In this document: in pieces, positions 1 to 10,498 of the stretch
How the letters are laid out: every line of letters starts with the position of its first letter
Numbering within the stretch: the first letter of the stretch is position 1
Assembly (NCBI GenBank): GCA_028023455.1
Contig: JAQFVV010006197.1
Location: 13,637,254-13,701,253 of the forward strand
Reading direction: 5' to 3'
From: Epiperipatus broadwayi
Taxonomy: Eukaryota > Onychophora > Udeonychophora > Euonychophora > Peripatidae
Length of the DNA stretch: 64,000 nt
Made by a program: the position numbers and the translations under genes
Notes under the pieces: generated by a model
What the model was told of the DNA's origin: nothing
Databases searched by the model: none
The model's input: the letters and a program-made list of their open reading frames with translations, nothing else

Positions 1-990
1 TGTTGGATATTTATTTGCTTCATTTTTGATTAAAACCATACTTCTCTTTTGGACTATAAGTGCAAATTCTTTATATTTATTATTCATAATAAGGCTTCTA
101 TTATGCCCCCTAAATTCAATATCTTCCTTTATATCTTTCATTAATTCTGAGACTTCAATAAACATTTATCATGGACTATATATGAAACTTTTATAAATAA
201 AATATAGAAATGACTCCTATCTCATATGTGAAAATATGCGAATATAACACAAACATAAAATATCTACAGCATGATCTACCTTTTTAAACATATCTTATGA
301 TGAAATTATGAATTAAATTATGAAAAGAAATAGTAAATAATGATAAAATTGTAAACATAAATATAATAAATTGTGTATATTTATTTATCAATGATTCCTT
401 CGAGAACAAATAACAATCAATTAATTTACAGCCTACATTGTGTGCAACAGATATGTATAGCAGGTGTGTGTAATGCATTTAAATTAAAACAACAAGTGTT
501 GTAATGACAAATGATATCGAATATATAATCATTTGTTAATAAACTGAAATTTGAAATTCATTTATTTATATATTAGTTTATTTATATTGAAACAAGAACG
601 CTGTTTCATGTGTGTATTTATTCTAAGAGCTAGTTACCCTCCCACCTTAAAAAAACGGCAAATGTATAAAAAAAAGTCGATCTTATATTTTTTCTAGAAA
701 AATATAGCAAAAAGTTTAATTTATGACTTTACAAGAAAATCATTATTTTCTATAACTGAGAAAAGAAACTAATAAAGATAAATCATTATTGATTTTATAG
801 TTTTGGATTGCGATATGATTTAAATATATCAATCATATTTATTTAAAGCTGGCATTTATTAAAAATATTACATTTTCAATTTTTGGAATGATGTCAGATA
901 AAATGTGATAATTAATAGCTTAAGGCAGTCTTAATAAATTGGAATTCGAAAACACATAGCCAGATAATTAAAAAAACGGTCTTCTACTGC
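1..990. other. A+T-rich sequence without recognisable gene
   Basis: Only short open frames without compositional or motif support are present. I see no repeat that I can match elsewhere in the window. Confidence 0.5.
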
Positions 991-999
991 CATAAAGAA

Positions 1000-1450
1000 T
1001 AGCCAATGAGCTGGAGAAATGGCACGAACATGGATGAAAACAGACCACCAACATCAATTGAAGCAGGCGTCATGTAAAGAGAATCCATTCTGATAAGCAG
1101 AAAGTATAAATAGGTTGAAAAATTTGGATTATGAAACAGAGAGAATAGTTTTTATTATTATCGGTTAAGTAGTTTTTCTTTTTAGAAGTCATATTGGATA
1201 AAGCAAGCAGAGAAAGTACAAAATATTTGGAAAATTCGGATTATCAGAGAGTGTTTATTTTTATCAGTCTTGCTAAGTAAAGCAAGACAGAAAAATCAAA
1301 ACTTAACCATGAAGAAAAAATTTAACATGGGCAGCTGACCTGTGTTTTTCTCTTCATCCACAATCATGAAGTAAGCTCCAGCCTGTCTACTGTGCCATTC
1401 ATTAAGCCCCATTGGTAATGAAAGAGAACAACAAGTAATAAGGTAAGAAT
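1000..1450 (+). promoter_or_regulatory. Promoter- or LTR-like block with CCAAT and TATA motifs
   Basis: A CCAAT motif near 1,003 (agccaatgag) is followed near 1,105 by a TATA-box-like gtataaatagg. Two diverged copies of a segment containing 'ggattat...cagagag' lie at about 1,125 and 1,238. A good 5' splice-donor-like string (aag|gtaagaa) sits at about 1,440. The arrangement resembles the CCAAT/TATA layout of the solo LTR at 31.9 kb, so this may be an old LTR or an element promoter. I could not define its ends or a target duplication. A host promoter is the alternative. Confidence 0.3.
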
Positions 1451-1687
1451 TAAAAAATAGTATCAATTCAATTATTAATGCTATGATAAAATTTTTAATA
1501 AAAGAAAAAAATTAATGGAGAAATACGAAAACGTTAATTGTGTTCTATATTTCAAATTATAAATGAAACTGCTAATGAATTTATGTATAAAAATATACGT
1601 TTGCAGCAGACCAAGTAAATATTTATGTTAGAATGATTAAATGCTGTATAAATCATAAATGCTTAACTGCATATACTTTGTTGGAAG

Positions 1688-1850
1688 GACTTGAAAATGA
1701 ATTATTGTTAGATAAACTGTTTCTGTGCTTCTTCTCATCATCTCTTAAGTGAATTGAAAATAAATTCTCACATAGATATGCATGGACTTGAAAATGAACT
1801 ATTGTTAAATTAAACTGCTTCTAAACATCATCTCTTAAGTGGAAATCTGA
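1688..1850. repeat. Diverged tandem repeat, period about 100 bp
   Basis: A segment starting 'ggacttgaaaatgaa' and ending 'catcatctcttaagtg' occurs twice, the second copy shortened. It lies between the promoter-like block and the foldback downstream and may belong to one composite repeat. Confidence 0.5.
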
Positions 1851-2273
1851 ATGAAATATTATCAGTTGTTAAATAAAATTGTTGTTACTAAACTACTTTT
1901 AGTTCTCCAGTTGTTCAATTCTATTTTGTTTTTATTGCATCATTCATCATTCAGTGCACTTGTTCATGAGAATCTCATGCCTCGTGAGCTACGTCTGACA
2001 TAATTAGACCTAGGTAAGTCAGGTTGTAGTGAGATGGAACTCTAGTGGTGCCGTTTGGAAAACCAAACAGAAATGTCTAGATGCTTTCAGTCTCTATGGT
2101 GCTACATCCTCTGATGAGCAGGAAATATTGTAGGGGGGTTAACATCTGCATTGGAGAATGCCAATTGATAGTTTTTTCCTGCAACATGCTCATCAGGAAA
2201 GTGTTACAACCGAGATAATAAAGGGGTTGTGTGGTGGTCCGGTTACATTTGACGTCACACATTGGGCACCATT

Positions 2274-3157
2274 TGTAATGGGATGGGGTTATCCAAATGA
2301 AAGGAATGCAAATATCAATAATTTGAAAAATTATCTATAAGTAAATATTTAAAGATATATTTAAAGGAGGACATGAGATCATAAAATCTCTGCAAGATCA
2401 ACTCCAGGTCAATACAATATTTCAAATAATCACATTGTGATTTAATATAAAATTTACAAGAATATGATATTTAAGGATATAAGAGTATGAGATTAAAGAA
2501 TCTCTGAGAACATTGATAATGATCAGCATGTTTTAATGTCCCAGCATTGTTGTTTAGATTTTCTGCTTGGGTATTTTAATGGATGGGCACTAAGCTGGTG
2601 CATCCAAGTTATGTTTAGATAATTGCCCAAGCTGGCAAAGGCTCAAAAGTTAGCCTGTTCTACAAAAGACCCATTTCCAATCCAGTCACAAGATTGACTG
2701 TGGATTTATATTTTTTATTGTGCAAATCCAGCCACAAGATGGTCTGTTGATTTTATTCTGATTTATTGTACTAATTTATTTATTCCCATCAATGATGATG
2801 ATGGATGGTTCTCTTAATATTTACTTATACTTACTTTGATTTATTATAATGCTGGTTGATATATGATGGATGTATAGTTTTTTTAGCTGCTCTTTTGAGT
2901 TAGCTGGCTGATCTCTCAATGTTCTCAGAGATTCTTTAATCTCATACTCTTATATCCTTAAATATCATATTCTTGTAAATTTTATATTAAATCACAATGT
3001 GATTATTTGAAATATTCTATTGACCTGGAGTTGATCTCTCAGAGATTTTATGATCTCATGTCCTCTTTTAAATATATCTTTAAATATTTACTTATAGATA
3101 ATTTTTCAAATTATTGATATTGCATTCCTTCCATTTGGATAACCCCATCCTGTTACA
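2274..3157. repeat. Large foldback: about 245-bp inverted arms, about 400-bp spacer
   Basis: The sequence at 2,274-2,517 returns as its reverse complement at 2,916-3,157 with few differences, including outermost ends 'tgtaatgggatgggg' and 'ccccatcctgttaca'. The spacer contains two related copies of a segment with 'aatccagYcacaagat'. No open frame of note is present. It could be a non-autonomous foldback transposon or an inverted dimer of a dispersed repeat. No clear target duplication was found. Confidence 0.8.
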
Positions 3158-4984
3158 ATATATTGTATAAGGTATAAGAATTAAAGGACAAAAGAAAATT
3201 TTTAATAATAAATGACCTCTAGCATTTTTACTATTATTAATATTGATAAATTAAAGATTTAAAACAATTTATTTATATTATGTAGGAATACATATATTGC
3301 ATGTGAATCAAAATAAAATAGAAAATTTTAATAGTCAAAGAAACTTAATATGTTGTTAATTATAATGATTAAAACTTAAAATTAGTTTACATGTATGTAT
3401 AAATAGTTAACTTTAAAGTCAATCATACAAAAAGGAAATAAAAAAAAAAATGACCAAATTTAGTTACCATTTAATCTTCTTTATTCTCTCTTCATTTTAA
3501 AATTCAATTACTATTTAATGCATTTTTGTCCATTCCAGCATGGGTTAAGATAACATGTAAAATAGTTTAAAATGACAAATGTGTGAATTCATGACCCCTT
3601 TTGTTTTATATTATCTGGGTTAGGTTATGATATATCAGTTAAAATGATGGACTGATTTTGAATATTTAGCCAATGCTTATATTTATTCCATTTATTTTTT
3701 ATTCCAAATGTCTGCTCATCAATAATTTGATTATTATTCATTAGATCTTGATTGTGAAATAGGGAAAGATGGATGGTGTGAATCCTGGACCTAAATTTAT
3801 CATTTAACCTGCCATTCCTAATGATATATAGAGTCCAATAAATATTGTCATTATGCAAAGAAAATTATATATAAGACAACAGCAAAGTTTTGCTTTCTTT
3901 TATTAATGGTGATTGTCAATCCTTGTTGCTATAGTATTTTTTATGTCTATTGTTTAGTTCAGTCTTTCATGCACTGCTAATATCAATATCTTTATTACAA
4001 TAATCGTCGATTTTTTTAAATATTAAAATTTAAAAAAAGTTACATGTAAAAATTAGTTTTACAGTTTACAAAAACAAAGTAGATAAACAAATAAATAATA
4101 CAATTACATTGCAAGCAATTTTTAAAAATAAAAATATGATCTAAACACATTTAGTAATTTTATATGCCTATATTTTACTCATTGATATTACAAAAAGGCA
4201 AGTACCTTAAACAAAAACCAATATCTTGGTAAAATCCATATATCCTTACATATATATTTTTTATATCACCACTGCCATTTAAATCACACAGTCATAAATA
4301 AATGCATATACCAAAAGAATAAAAATAAAAAAATAAAATAAATAATGATAACAACAACTAATAACAACAACATATATATATAAACTCCCATATCAAAGCC
4401 AAATCAAAGATTTTTTTAAAAAACAATAATGACTCTTTGATGGAAAGGATGGGTATTTCCAATCGTTGAAATATATATATAGCAATTGTGATTTTAGATA
4501 AACAGAATAAATTAGTGTATCATGTAACTTAAATACTTAGCTGTAAAATATTTGTTGTATCTAGATAATGTAGAATTAATTAAGTAAGCCTTTGCAGAAA
4601 CTAGTGATGAAGGTCAGATACCTATAAGTATATGGCTTCAGACTTTTCTTTATGAGTCAGATATATAAAGCCCCAGACAAATCAAACCTGAAAACTCTTT
4701 CAGAATATATCTATTCTCAAACAAAAAGCCACTTAAGGAATGATTCAGATCACGAAAATTTTTTATTATTATTTTTTAAGTTTTTGAACCAATGCTTTAT
4801 GTCATATAAATATTGGGAGGAAATGTATCATTATTTAGATTATGCTTTTCAATGGAACCAATCACTTAAATGCCTGGAATTAATTACATCTCATTTCTTA
4901 TCAGTTACATAAATAAATAAATTGTTTAAGAATGTCATTTGAAATAATGATGCAAGTTAATAATATACAGATACAGTTTTGCAT
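3158..4984. other. A+T-rich sequence without assigned gene
   Basis: Open frames of 77 codons (3,625-3,858, minus) and 86 codons (4,652-4,912, plus) occur, but neither shows a recognisable motif, splice sites or codon bias that would support a gene. The rest is A/T-rich simple sequence. Confidence 0.45.
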
Positions 4985-5054
4985 TACACCTGGGTCTCTT
5001 TTTACGCGGATTTATTTAACGCGATTTTGAAGTTACACGATTCATGTTTCTTCG

Positions 5055-5151
5055 GAAGTTGAACTCCGATAATGTGCTATTACTTTAAATAATAAATTTT
5101 GCGCACTTACGTCATATTGAAAGTAATAGCACATTATTGGAATTCGACTTT
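5055..5151. repeat. Palindrome inside the Tigger derivative
   Basis: Arms of 32 bp at 5,055-5,086 and 5,120-5,151 match as inverted repeats at 28 of 32 positions, around a loop of about 33 bp. It begins about 50 bp inside the left TIR. It could be a subterminal structure of this family or a tiny nested palindromic element. Confidence 0.65.
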
Positions 5152-5548
5152 CATCTTAGTAATTTCAATATTTTCAGTGCTTTATAAATAGTAAGATTTT
5201 ATGCAATAATGAAATTAAAATCATGATTTCCACATTTTATGTATACACACATTAAATTTTACAAGATTATAATGTAAATTTGTTCAAACATTGTGCGTGT
5301 TAATTTTGCATTTTAAATCACATTCTGTTTTTGCTTTTTAAAAAAGAACGTAATCAATTATTAATCATTTAGTGTCCGCAAGTTTATTTTTAAAAGGTAA
5401 GTAATAGCAGTGGGCACAATTAAATTTGACAATTAAAAATTAAAATCTGATTTTTAATTGTAATTAACAATTTAAAAATTACTTAAGGCAACCTGAAATT
5501 AAAGTGATGTGAAACGAAATTTGATTTTTAAACGGAATTGAAAATTAA

Positions 5549-5947
5549 AAAATTAAAGACAAAAATAAAAGTTTAGATACAGAAGAAAATGTAGAAAAAG
5601 ATAATGAAACAGAAGTGGAACCTGTTCCTTTCACTGCAAAAATGATTCGAGAAGGTCTTCAACTTTCTAATCAGTTGGCAAATTATTTTCTTATTAATGA
5701 CATTAATCATGAACGTGCTCTTAAATTCCAACGAGAGCTAAATGGTTGTATGTCTGGATATCGCGTTCATAAACAATTAATAAAATCATCATCTCATAGA
5801 TTAATTACTAATTATGTTGTCACCAGAAAACCATTAACACAACATGAGAGTGAAGTTGGCGCTAGTTGTATTTCCTCTTGTGAAGAATCTGATTTTTTAC
5901 CAGTTTGCAAACGAATCTGTTTATCGGCAAATAGCGATAATAATTAA
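5549..5947 (+). pseudogene. C-terminal fragment of a Tigger-like transposase
   Basis: An open frame of about 130 codons runs from just after a stop at 5,546 to TAA at 5,947, with no ATG near its start. The first part is acidic and lysine-rich. Next comes a segment in which a hydrophobic helix (IREGLQLSNQLANYFL) precedes ERALKFQRELNGCM and a loosely conserved SHRLITNYV tail. From my knowledge of the family, Tigger/jerky transposases end with a similar helical region and a short hydrophobic tail. The DDE catalytic core and the DNA-binding HTH/CENP-B domain are absent from the element. The assignment rests on this tail resemblance plus the TIRs and TA target site; neither the frame nor the element encodes a functional transposase. 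Confidence 0.6.
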
Positions 5948-6268
5948 AACGTGTATAAAAAATGTATGCATAAAAATACATATTGTTTTGAATAAAATTA
6001 AATATTATAGTTAAAAAATAGTTAAAAAAGTTTGTCTTGTATCAATTTTTTTCAAATTTGAAAATTTTTGTCATATTTTATTACCTTATGTTTTTTTGCG
6101 TGAATTTTAAAGTAATTTTACGTTGGTGCTTTGCTTTTACACGACTTTTGAAAAATCACAGTCCGTATCCCCCCTTTTTCAAGGTAAGTTACATCTATTT
6201 TTGCACAATTTCGTTTGCATGTGTTTTCTGAGGAACCTATCTATCGCATAAAACGAGACCCAGGTGTA

Positions 6269-8129
6269 TTTAAATACTCATTTCTTAACCTGTTTAGAAC
6301 TGATTGACCATATTTAGCCAGCTTGCATTTTTATTAATGATTATTTATTTATCTGTATATTATTGTATTAATATTTAGTATAGAATAAAAGTATATTTAA
6401 TGCAATGATGTCTATATTAAAAATTTTTGCATAGATCTTTTTTTTTTTGAGTTCCTAATTTTAAATTTTTAATCTTTTTTTATTTTTTACTACTTTTTAA
6501 AGAATTGCCATATTTAAGTTGAAAATTAACTTATTTTTTTATGATATGTAAAATTATTCCTGATGTCCTTGATGTTTATATTTATTAAATTGATGAAAAT
6601 AAATCTTATTGTCTCTTACTGATCGACAGGAAGAGGGAGATAGTAGTTAAAAATTAATTCATCAAATGGCAATTTATCATTTCTATAATGAGTTTTTCTA
6701 CTGTTTTTTAAATGTGAATCTTCTCATAACATAAAACATTGATCAGGTTTGCAATCAAATGATTAATTGGTATGGAGATCATGTGGCATTTGAACACTAG
6801 AAATGAGAGGTTGAGCATCAATCCATTGACATTTAGCTCTAAAATCTATCATTCTGCCACTGCTCTCAACTGCACAGAAAATAAAAAAAACACTTTACTA
6901 ACTATTTTGAGAATATAAGTAATCAAATGATTAGCTGCTTGGGAAATCACATAATAATTTAAGTACTGGTTGTGAATCCAATAACTTTTAACACTCAAAC
7001 CTCCCCTTTAGTTAATCTGCTAAGTCAGTATCAACTCAAATGAAAACGAGTATTTCAGAGATGCCAGTATTTTTTTTTAATCTTCATAATTTACATTTCA
7101 CAGTTTAAAGATGAAGTGTGATAGCAGAAATCAGAAGAAATACACTATAATATAATTTTTTTGAAAAAAAAAAATGATTGTTAAAGGAACTGTTTGTAAT
7201 AAAAAGTCATGGATTCAGAATTGTTTATGTACTTTAAGAATGCAAAATAGTAATAAAAATTATGTATTGAAATATCAAATTTTATTACTTAAAACATTAG
7301 AACTTTAAAAGCAAATGTACTTTTTTTTTTTAATAAAAAAATAAAAGAATCAAGTTTTATATTTTGAAAATGTAAATTGATTTTTTTTTTTTTTTTGTAA
7401 ATGTATTGCGAGTAAAATTGAAAAAGAAATTAGAACTTAAACAGATAACTTGCATTCCTTTCACATTTTCTTTTAAAATCAATTTAAACGTTATTATTAT
7501 TTTTCAATTCTATGTTACCATTTTGTTAGATTATAAGTAAAGAATTTTAACTTAAAAATTCCAAGAAATAGAACAAATTTTTTAGAAAATAAATTATGTG
7601 ACCTATTGTATGTGCAAATATATGTATAAGTAAATACAATTTGAACAACTAAGATAAAGCATGTCACAAGCAAATATGAAAAATTCTTATATATAAAAAT
7701 AATCTAAGATTTTGTAGAATAGATGTGTCACACAGTTTAAGATTTATTTTACAAATTATTACTTAAAAGGAAGTCAATAAGCATCGCAATATATTTCTGA
7801 ACAAATGTAATTGTAAAAAATTAAATCTCTAAGCACTTAGTATAAAACAAAATAAATATGTAATAAAAAATATTATTAGGAAAGACAATAAAAAAAGAAG
7901 AGAGATTAGAAATACATAATGTGAAAAGTATGAAGAACATGTTTATTAATAAGATAATAAGCATCTAAATTTCAGGTATTGTATTTTTTTTTAATGTACA
8001 CGTTTTTGTGAGGTCCCAAGCTTAGCATGAAATATGCTTATTTTGGACAGTTATTTTTTGGTAACTGATTACATATAGAAGCATACTGCAGTAGAAATAT
8101 AAAACGATTCATTTAAGAATGTCAGCAAT
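6269..8129. other. A+T-rich sequence, one faint dispersed-repeat match
   Basis: No gene is seen. At about 6,780-6,870 there is a weak match to the repeat family better preserved at 53,340-53,520 ('tggcatttgaacact...ctgccactgctct'). The rest is A/T-rich with poly-A/T tracts. Confidence 0.4.
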
Positions 8130-8144
8130 AATAAAAATAATTAT

Positions 8145-8246
8145 GTCAAGCATTGGTGGCCGAGCAGTTAGCATAGCTGCCTTCCAAGCAGCTGGCCCGG
8201 GTTCATTTCCCAGTCAACACATTTGACATATGAAAATAATAATAAT
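8145..8246 (+). mobile_element. tRNA-Gly-derived SINE (subfamily A)
   Basis: A tRNA-like body begins at gcattgg (8,150), has a box A-like tggccgagcagttagc, an anticodon-arm-like ctgccttccaagcag (loop with TCC, glycine) and a box B-like gggttcatttccc, and ends near 8,219. A short tail atttgacatatg and an (AAT)n run follow. Flanking 15-bp direct repeats (8,130-8,144 and 8,247-8,261) match at 14 positions and are the target duplication. Confidence 0.85.
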
Positions 8247-8261
8247 AATACAAATAATTAT

Positions 8262-10169
8262 TTAAAGATTTAGAAAGAAGTTGATTTTTTAAAAATCTTT
8301 TCCCCAAACTTATAATTTCAATTGAATATTGTCCTTTATTAACAAAAGTAGTTGAAAAACAGTGGCCACCAAAATCTTTAAATAGTGGAATATTAGTGAA
8401 TATAATAGTATTAGTCTCACTGATTAAAGAATCCAATGACAGATTTAAAAATTTAAAAAAAAAATCCAATTGTACTCCAAAACTGATTTTCCAATCACAT
8501 TTGACTTTTCTATGCACTTGGACATACAATATCACAAATTAAATACTTATGACCTCCATAGACTATATTCCGAAATGTCTGATAGTGGGAAAGATCTGGA
8601 AAATGATGTCAAATATAAAAAAAAAAATACATGGGGCATTAACTGTCTTCTTTTGACACAATTGATGTGAATAAGCTTTCAGATTTGCTTCACATGTAAA
8701 TGTGCTTGAAATTACATTAAAATAAAAATGAAAGTATCCATTAAACAGTCATAAATAACTTATTGATATAAATTTTATATTCATAGAATATGAAAAGTAT
8801 ATTATTAACTGTTGTCATAAATTTTGTATTCATAGAGTATAATAACAAAGTATTTTATGAACTATTGATATAAACTTTGAGAGATAATATCAAAATATTA
8901 ATATTCATACTATTTTACAGACATTTATTACATATGAAGTAGCAACCTTATGAGAAATCCATAAAGTGACACATAGTTTTCCAATGCCTAAACATTCACT
9001 ATGTTTGCTTTAACCATTGAGATGGTAGAATAAATTATGTTACATTGTAGCAAGGAAAATAAACTTATACCAAGCATGGGTTAGCATCTTATTGTAGTAC
9101 TCTGGGCCTGCATTAATTTCTTTCAAGTGATATATTAATGAAGCAAATAAAAAAGTGTCATTTTTTGCCCCAACATAATATTTAGTTGATCTGTTTTTAC
9201 TAAATATTTTATTTCTTACTATTTTATTAAAATTCAAATTCAGAAAAAAATATTAATATTTATATAATTCCTTTAAAGAATAATGAGTCTCTGTTTTGTG
9301 TGTATCACATAGTTTTTTTTAAGTCTCTTATATTGCAGATAATCTTTTAAGATGATTGGCTTGCAATTGTTTTTGAGCTCAGTTTAATCAGCATTGAATA
9401 TTGTTATTGATTTGAAATTTAATGTTTACATTTGCAAAGTAATACAGGTTGCTGAAGTTGTTAGTGAATTGTTTAGAATTGCAATGAAATTTTATTGAGG
9501 TTTGTATTGTCAGTATATTATTTTTGTTTGGCATCTTGAATATAGTTTAAGAGGTAAATCATAATAATTACAATTTATTAATAGTTTCATGGGTAGGATT
9601 TCAATACTAAAAGTCTTAATAATATTAATAAAAAGTTTCATATTTTCTCTTCAGTATTAAAACATTTTTCTAGTTAAAGTTAAAGCAGTCCAGGTATTCC
9701 CACTAATTTAAATAAATTATGATTTCACATCTAATGAGAAATAAGACTAAAAAATGTCTATAATTAAATACTTAGTTGGAAATGAATATAAATCACAGAC
9801 AGTTTAGTTTTGCCCTATGTGAAATGGTAAATTCAAAAATTAAAAGTTTTGAGATCAATTCCTATTTTATTCTATCATTTTGGTATATGAATATCACTAG
9901 ATCTTTTATTAGATCCTCCAAACAACAGATCACATGATTTTTTTTCAATTTATCTAAAGTAGACTGATTTCACTTACATTGTTAACAGCCATTCTACTTA
10001 TTTCTAAAAATATTTTGCACATTGCAAAATAGAATATCAAACAATATTAATTTCTGACATATCAAGAAGTCTTATCAAAGGAGTTTTATCTTCAATTTAT
10101 TTATTATTTAAATATTATTAAACCACTGAACATCACATGATCATTTCTTATAGCAGCACATAATTGTTA
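8262..10169. other. A+T-rich sequence without assigned gene
   Basis: Only short open frames without motifs. No repeat could be defined with confidence. Confidence 0.4.
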
Positions 10170-10174
10170 TTAAA

Positions 10175-10493
10175 CAAGGCAAAACTCTCTCCATCCAGTA
10201 GTGCCACCCTGTGCCAATCAGAGTAATCAATGGATGCCAGAAGGCTTATGCATAAAATCCCATCTAGTGCCTACTCATCCAATATCCCCAGACTAATTTC
10301 TGGTTTGTGGCCTTCGTCAGTGAGGAGCCTTGGATCTGAGAGCATTGCATCTAGATCTTAGGATCTAATGCAACCTCTATCAGCCACCTTTTATCTCTAC
10401 TTAACTACAAAACCATGAGAATGAAATTGAAAACACAATAATATTTTCAATCTAAGCTCAATAGCTTATACTCCTGTATAGAGTTTTGCCTTG
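10175..10493. mobile_element. 319-bp TIR element (MITE-like)
   Basis: Perfect 14-bp inverted ends, CAAGGCAAAACTCT at 10,175-10,188 and its complement at 10,480-10,493, are bordered on both sides by TTAAA (10,170-10,174 and 10,494-10,498), a likely 5-bp target duplication. The interior has higher G+C than its surroundings and no coding capacity. Size and structure fit a miniature inverted-repeat transposable element; the superfamily cannot be named from this alone. Because the flanks are A/T, the duplication could partly be chance. Confidence 0.7.
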
Positions 10494-10498
10494 TTAAA

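Larger units (their letters stand above)
4987..6266 (+). mobile_element. Tigger/pogo-type DNA transposon derivative, TA target site
   Basis: The ends are inverted repeats of about 22 bp: 4,987 reads cacctgggtctc followed by a T run and gcg, and the reverse complement of 6,245-6,266 begins identically, differing at two positions. Both ends abut TA (4,985-4,986 and 6,267-6,268), the target of the Tc1/mariner/pogo superfamily. The TIR layout (C...TCTCG-TTTTA-TGCG) resembles known Tigger termini. At 1,280 bp it is too short for an autonomous Tigger, and it keeps only a transposase C-terminal frame (5,549-5,947). It is therefore probably an internally deleted, non-autonomous copy. Confidence 0.8.

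Noticed and set aside
2105-2200. Hammerhead-like ctgatgag...gaaa near 2,111 and on the complementary strand near 2,190
   Set aside because: No helix II can form between the two boxes, and the surrounding similarity is explained by a short imperfect inverted repeat.
3625-3858. 77-codon minus-strand frame
   Set aside because: Composition is plausible for a retroelement fragment but no family motif could be named.
4652-4912. 86-codon plus-strand frame with protein-like composition
   Set aside because: No recognisable motif, no convincing splice sites or neighbours. It could be an old exon or chance, so it was not called a gene.
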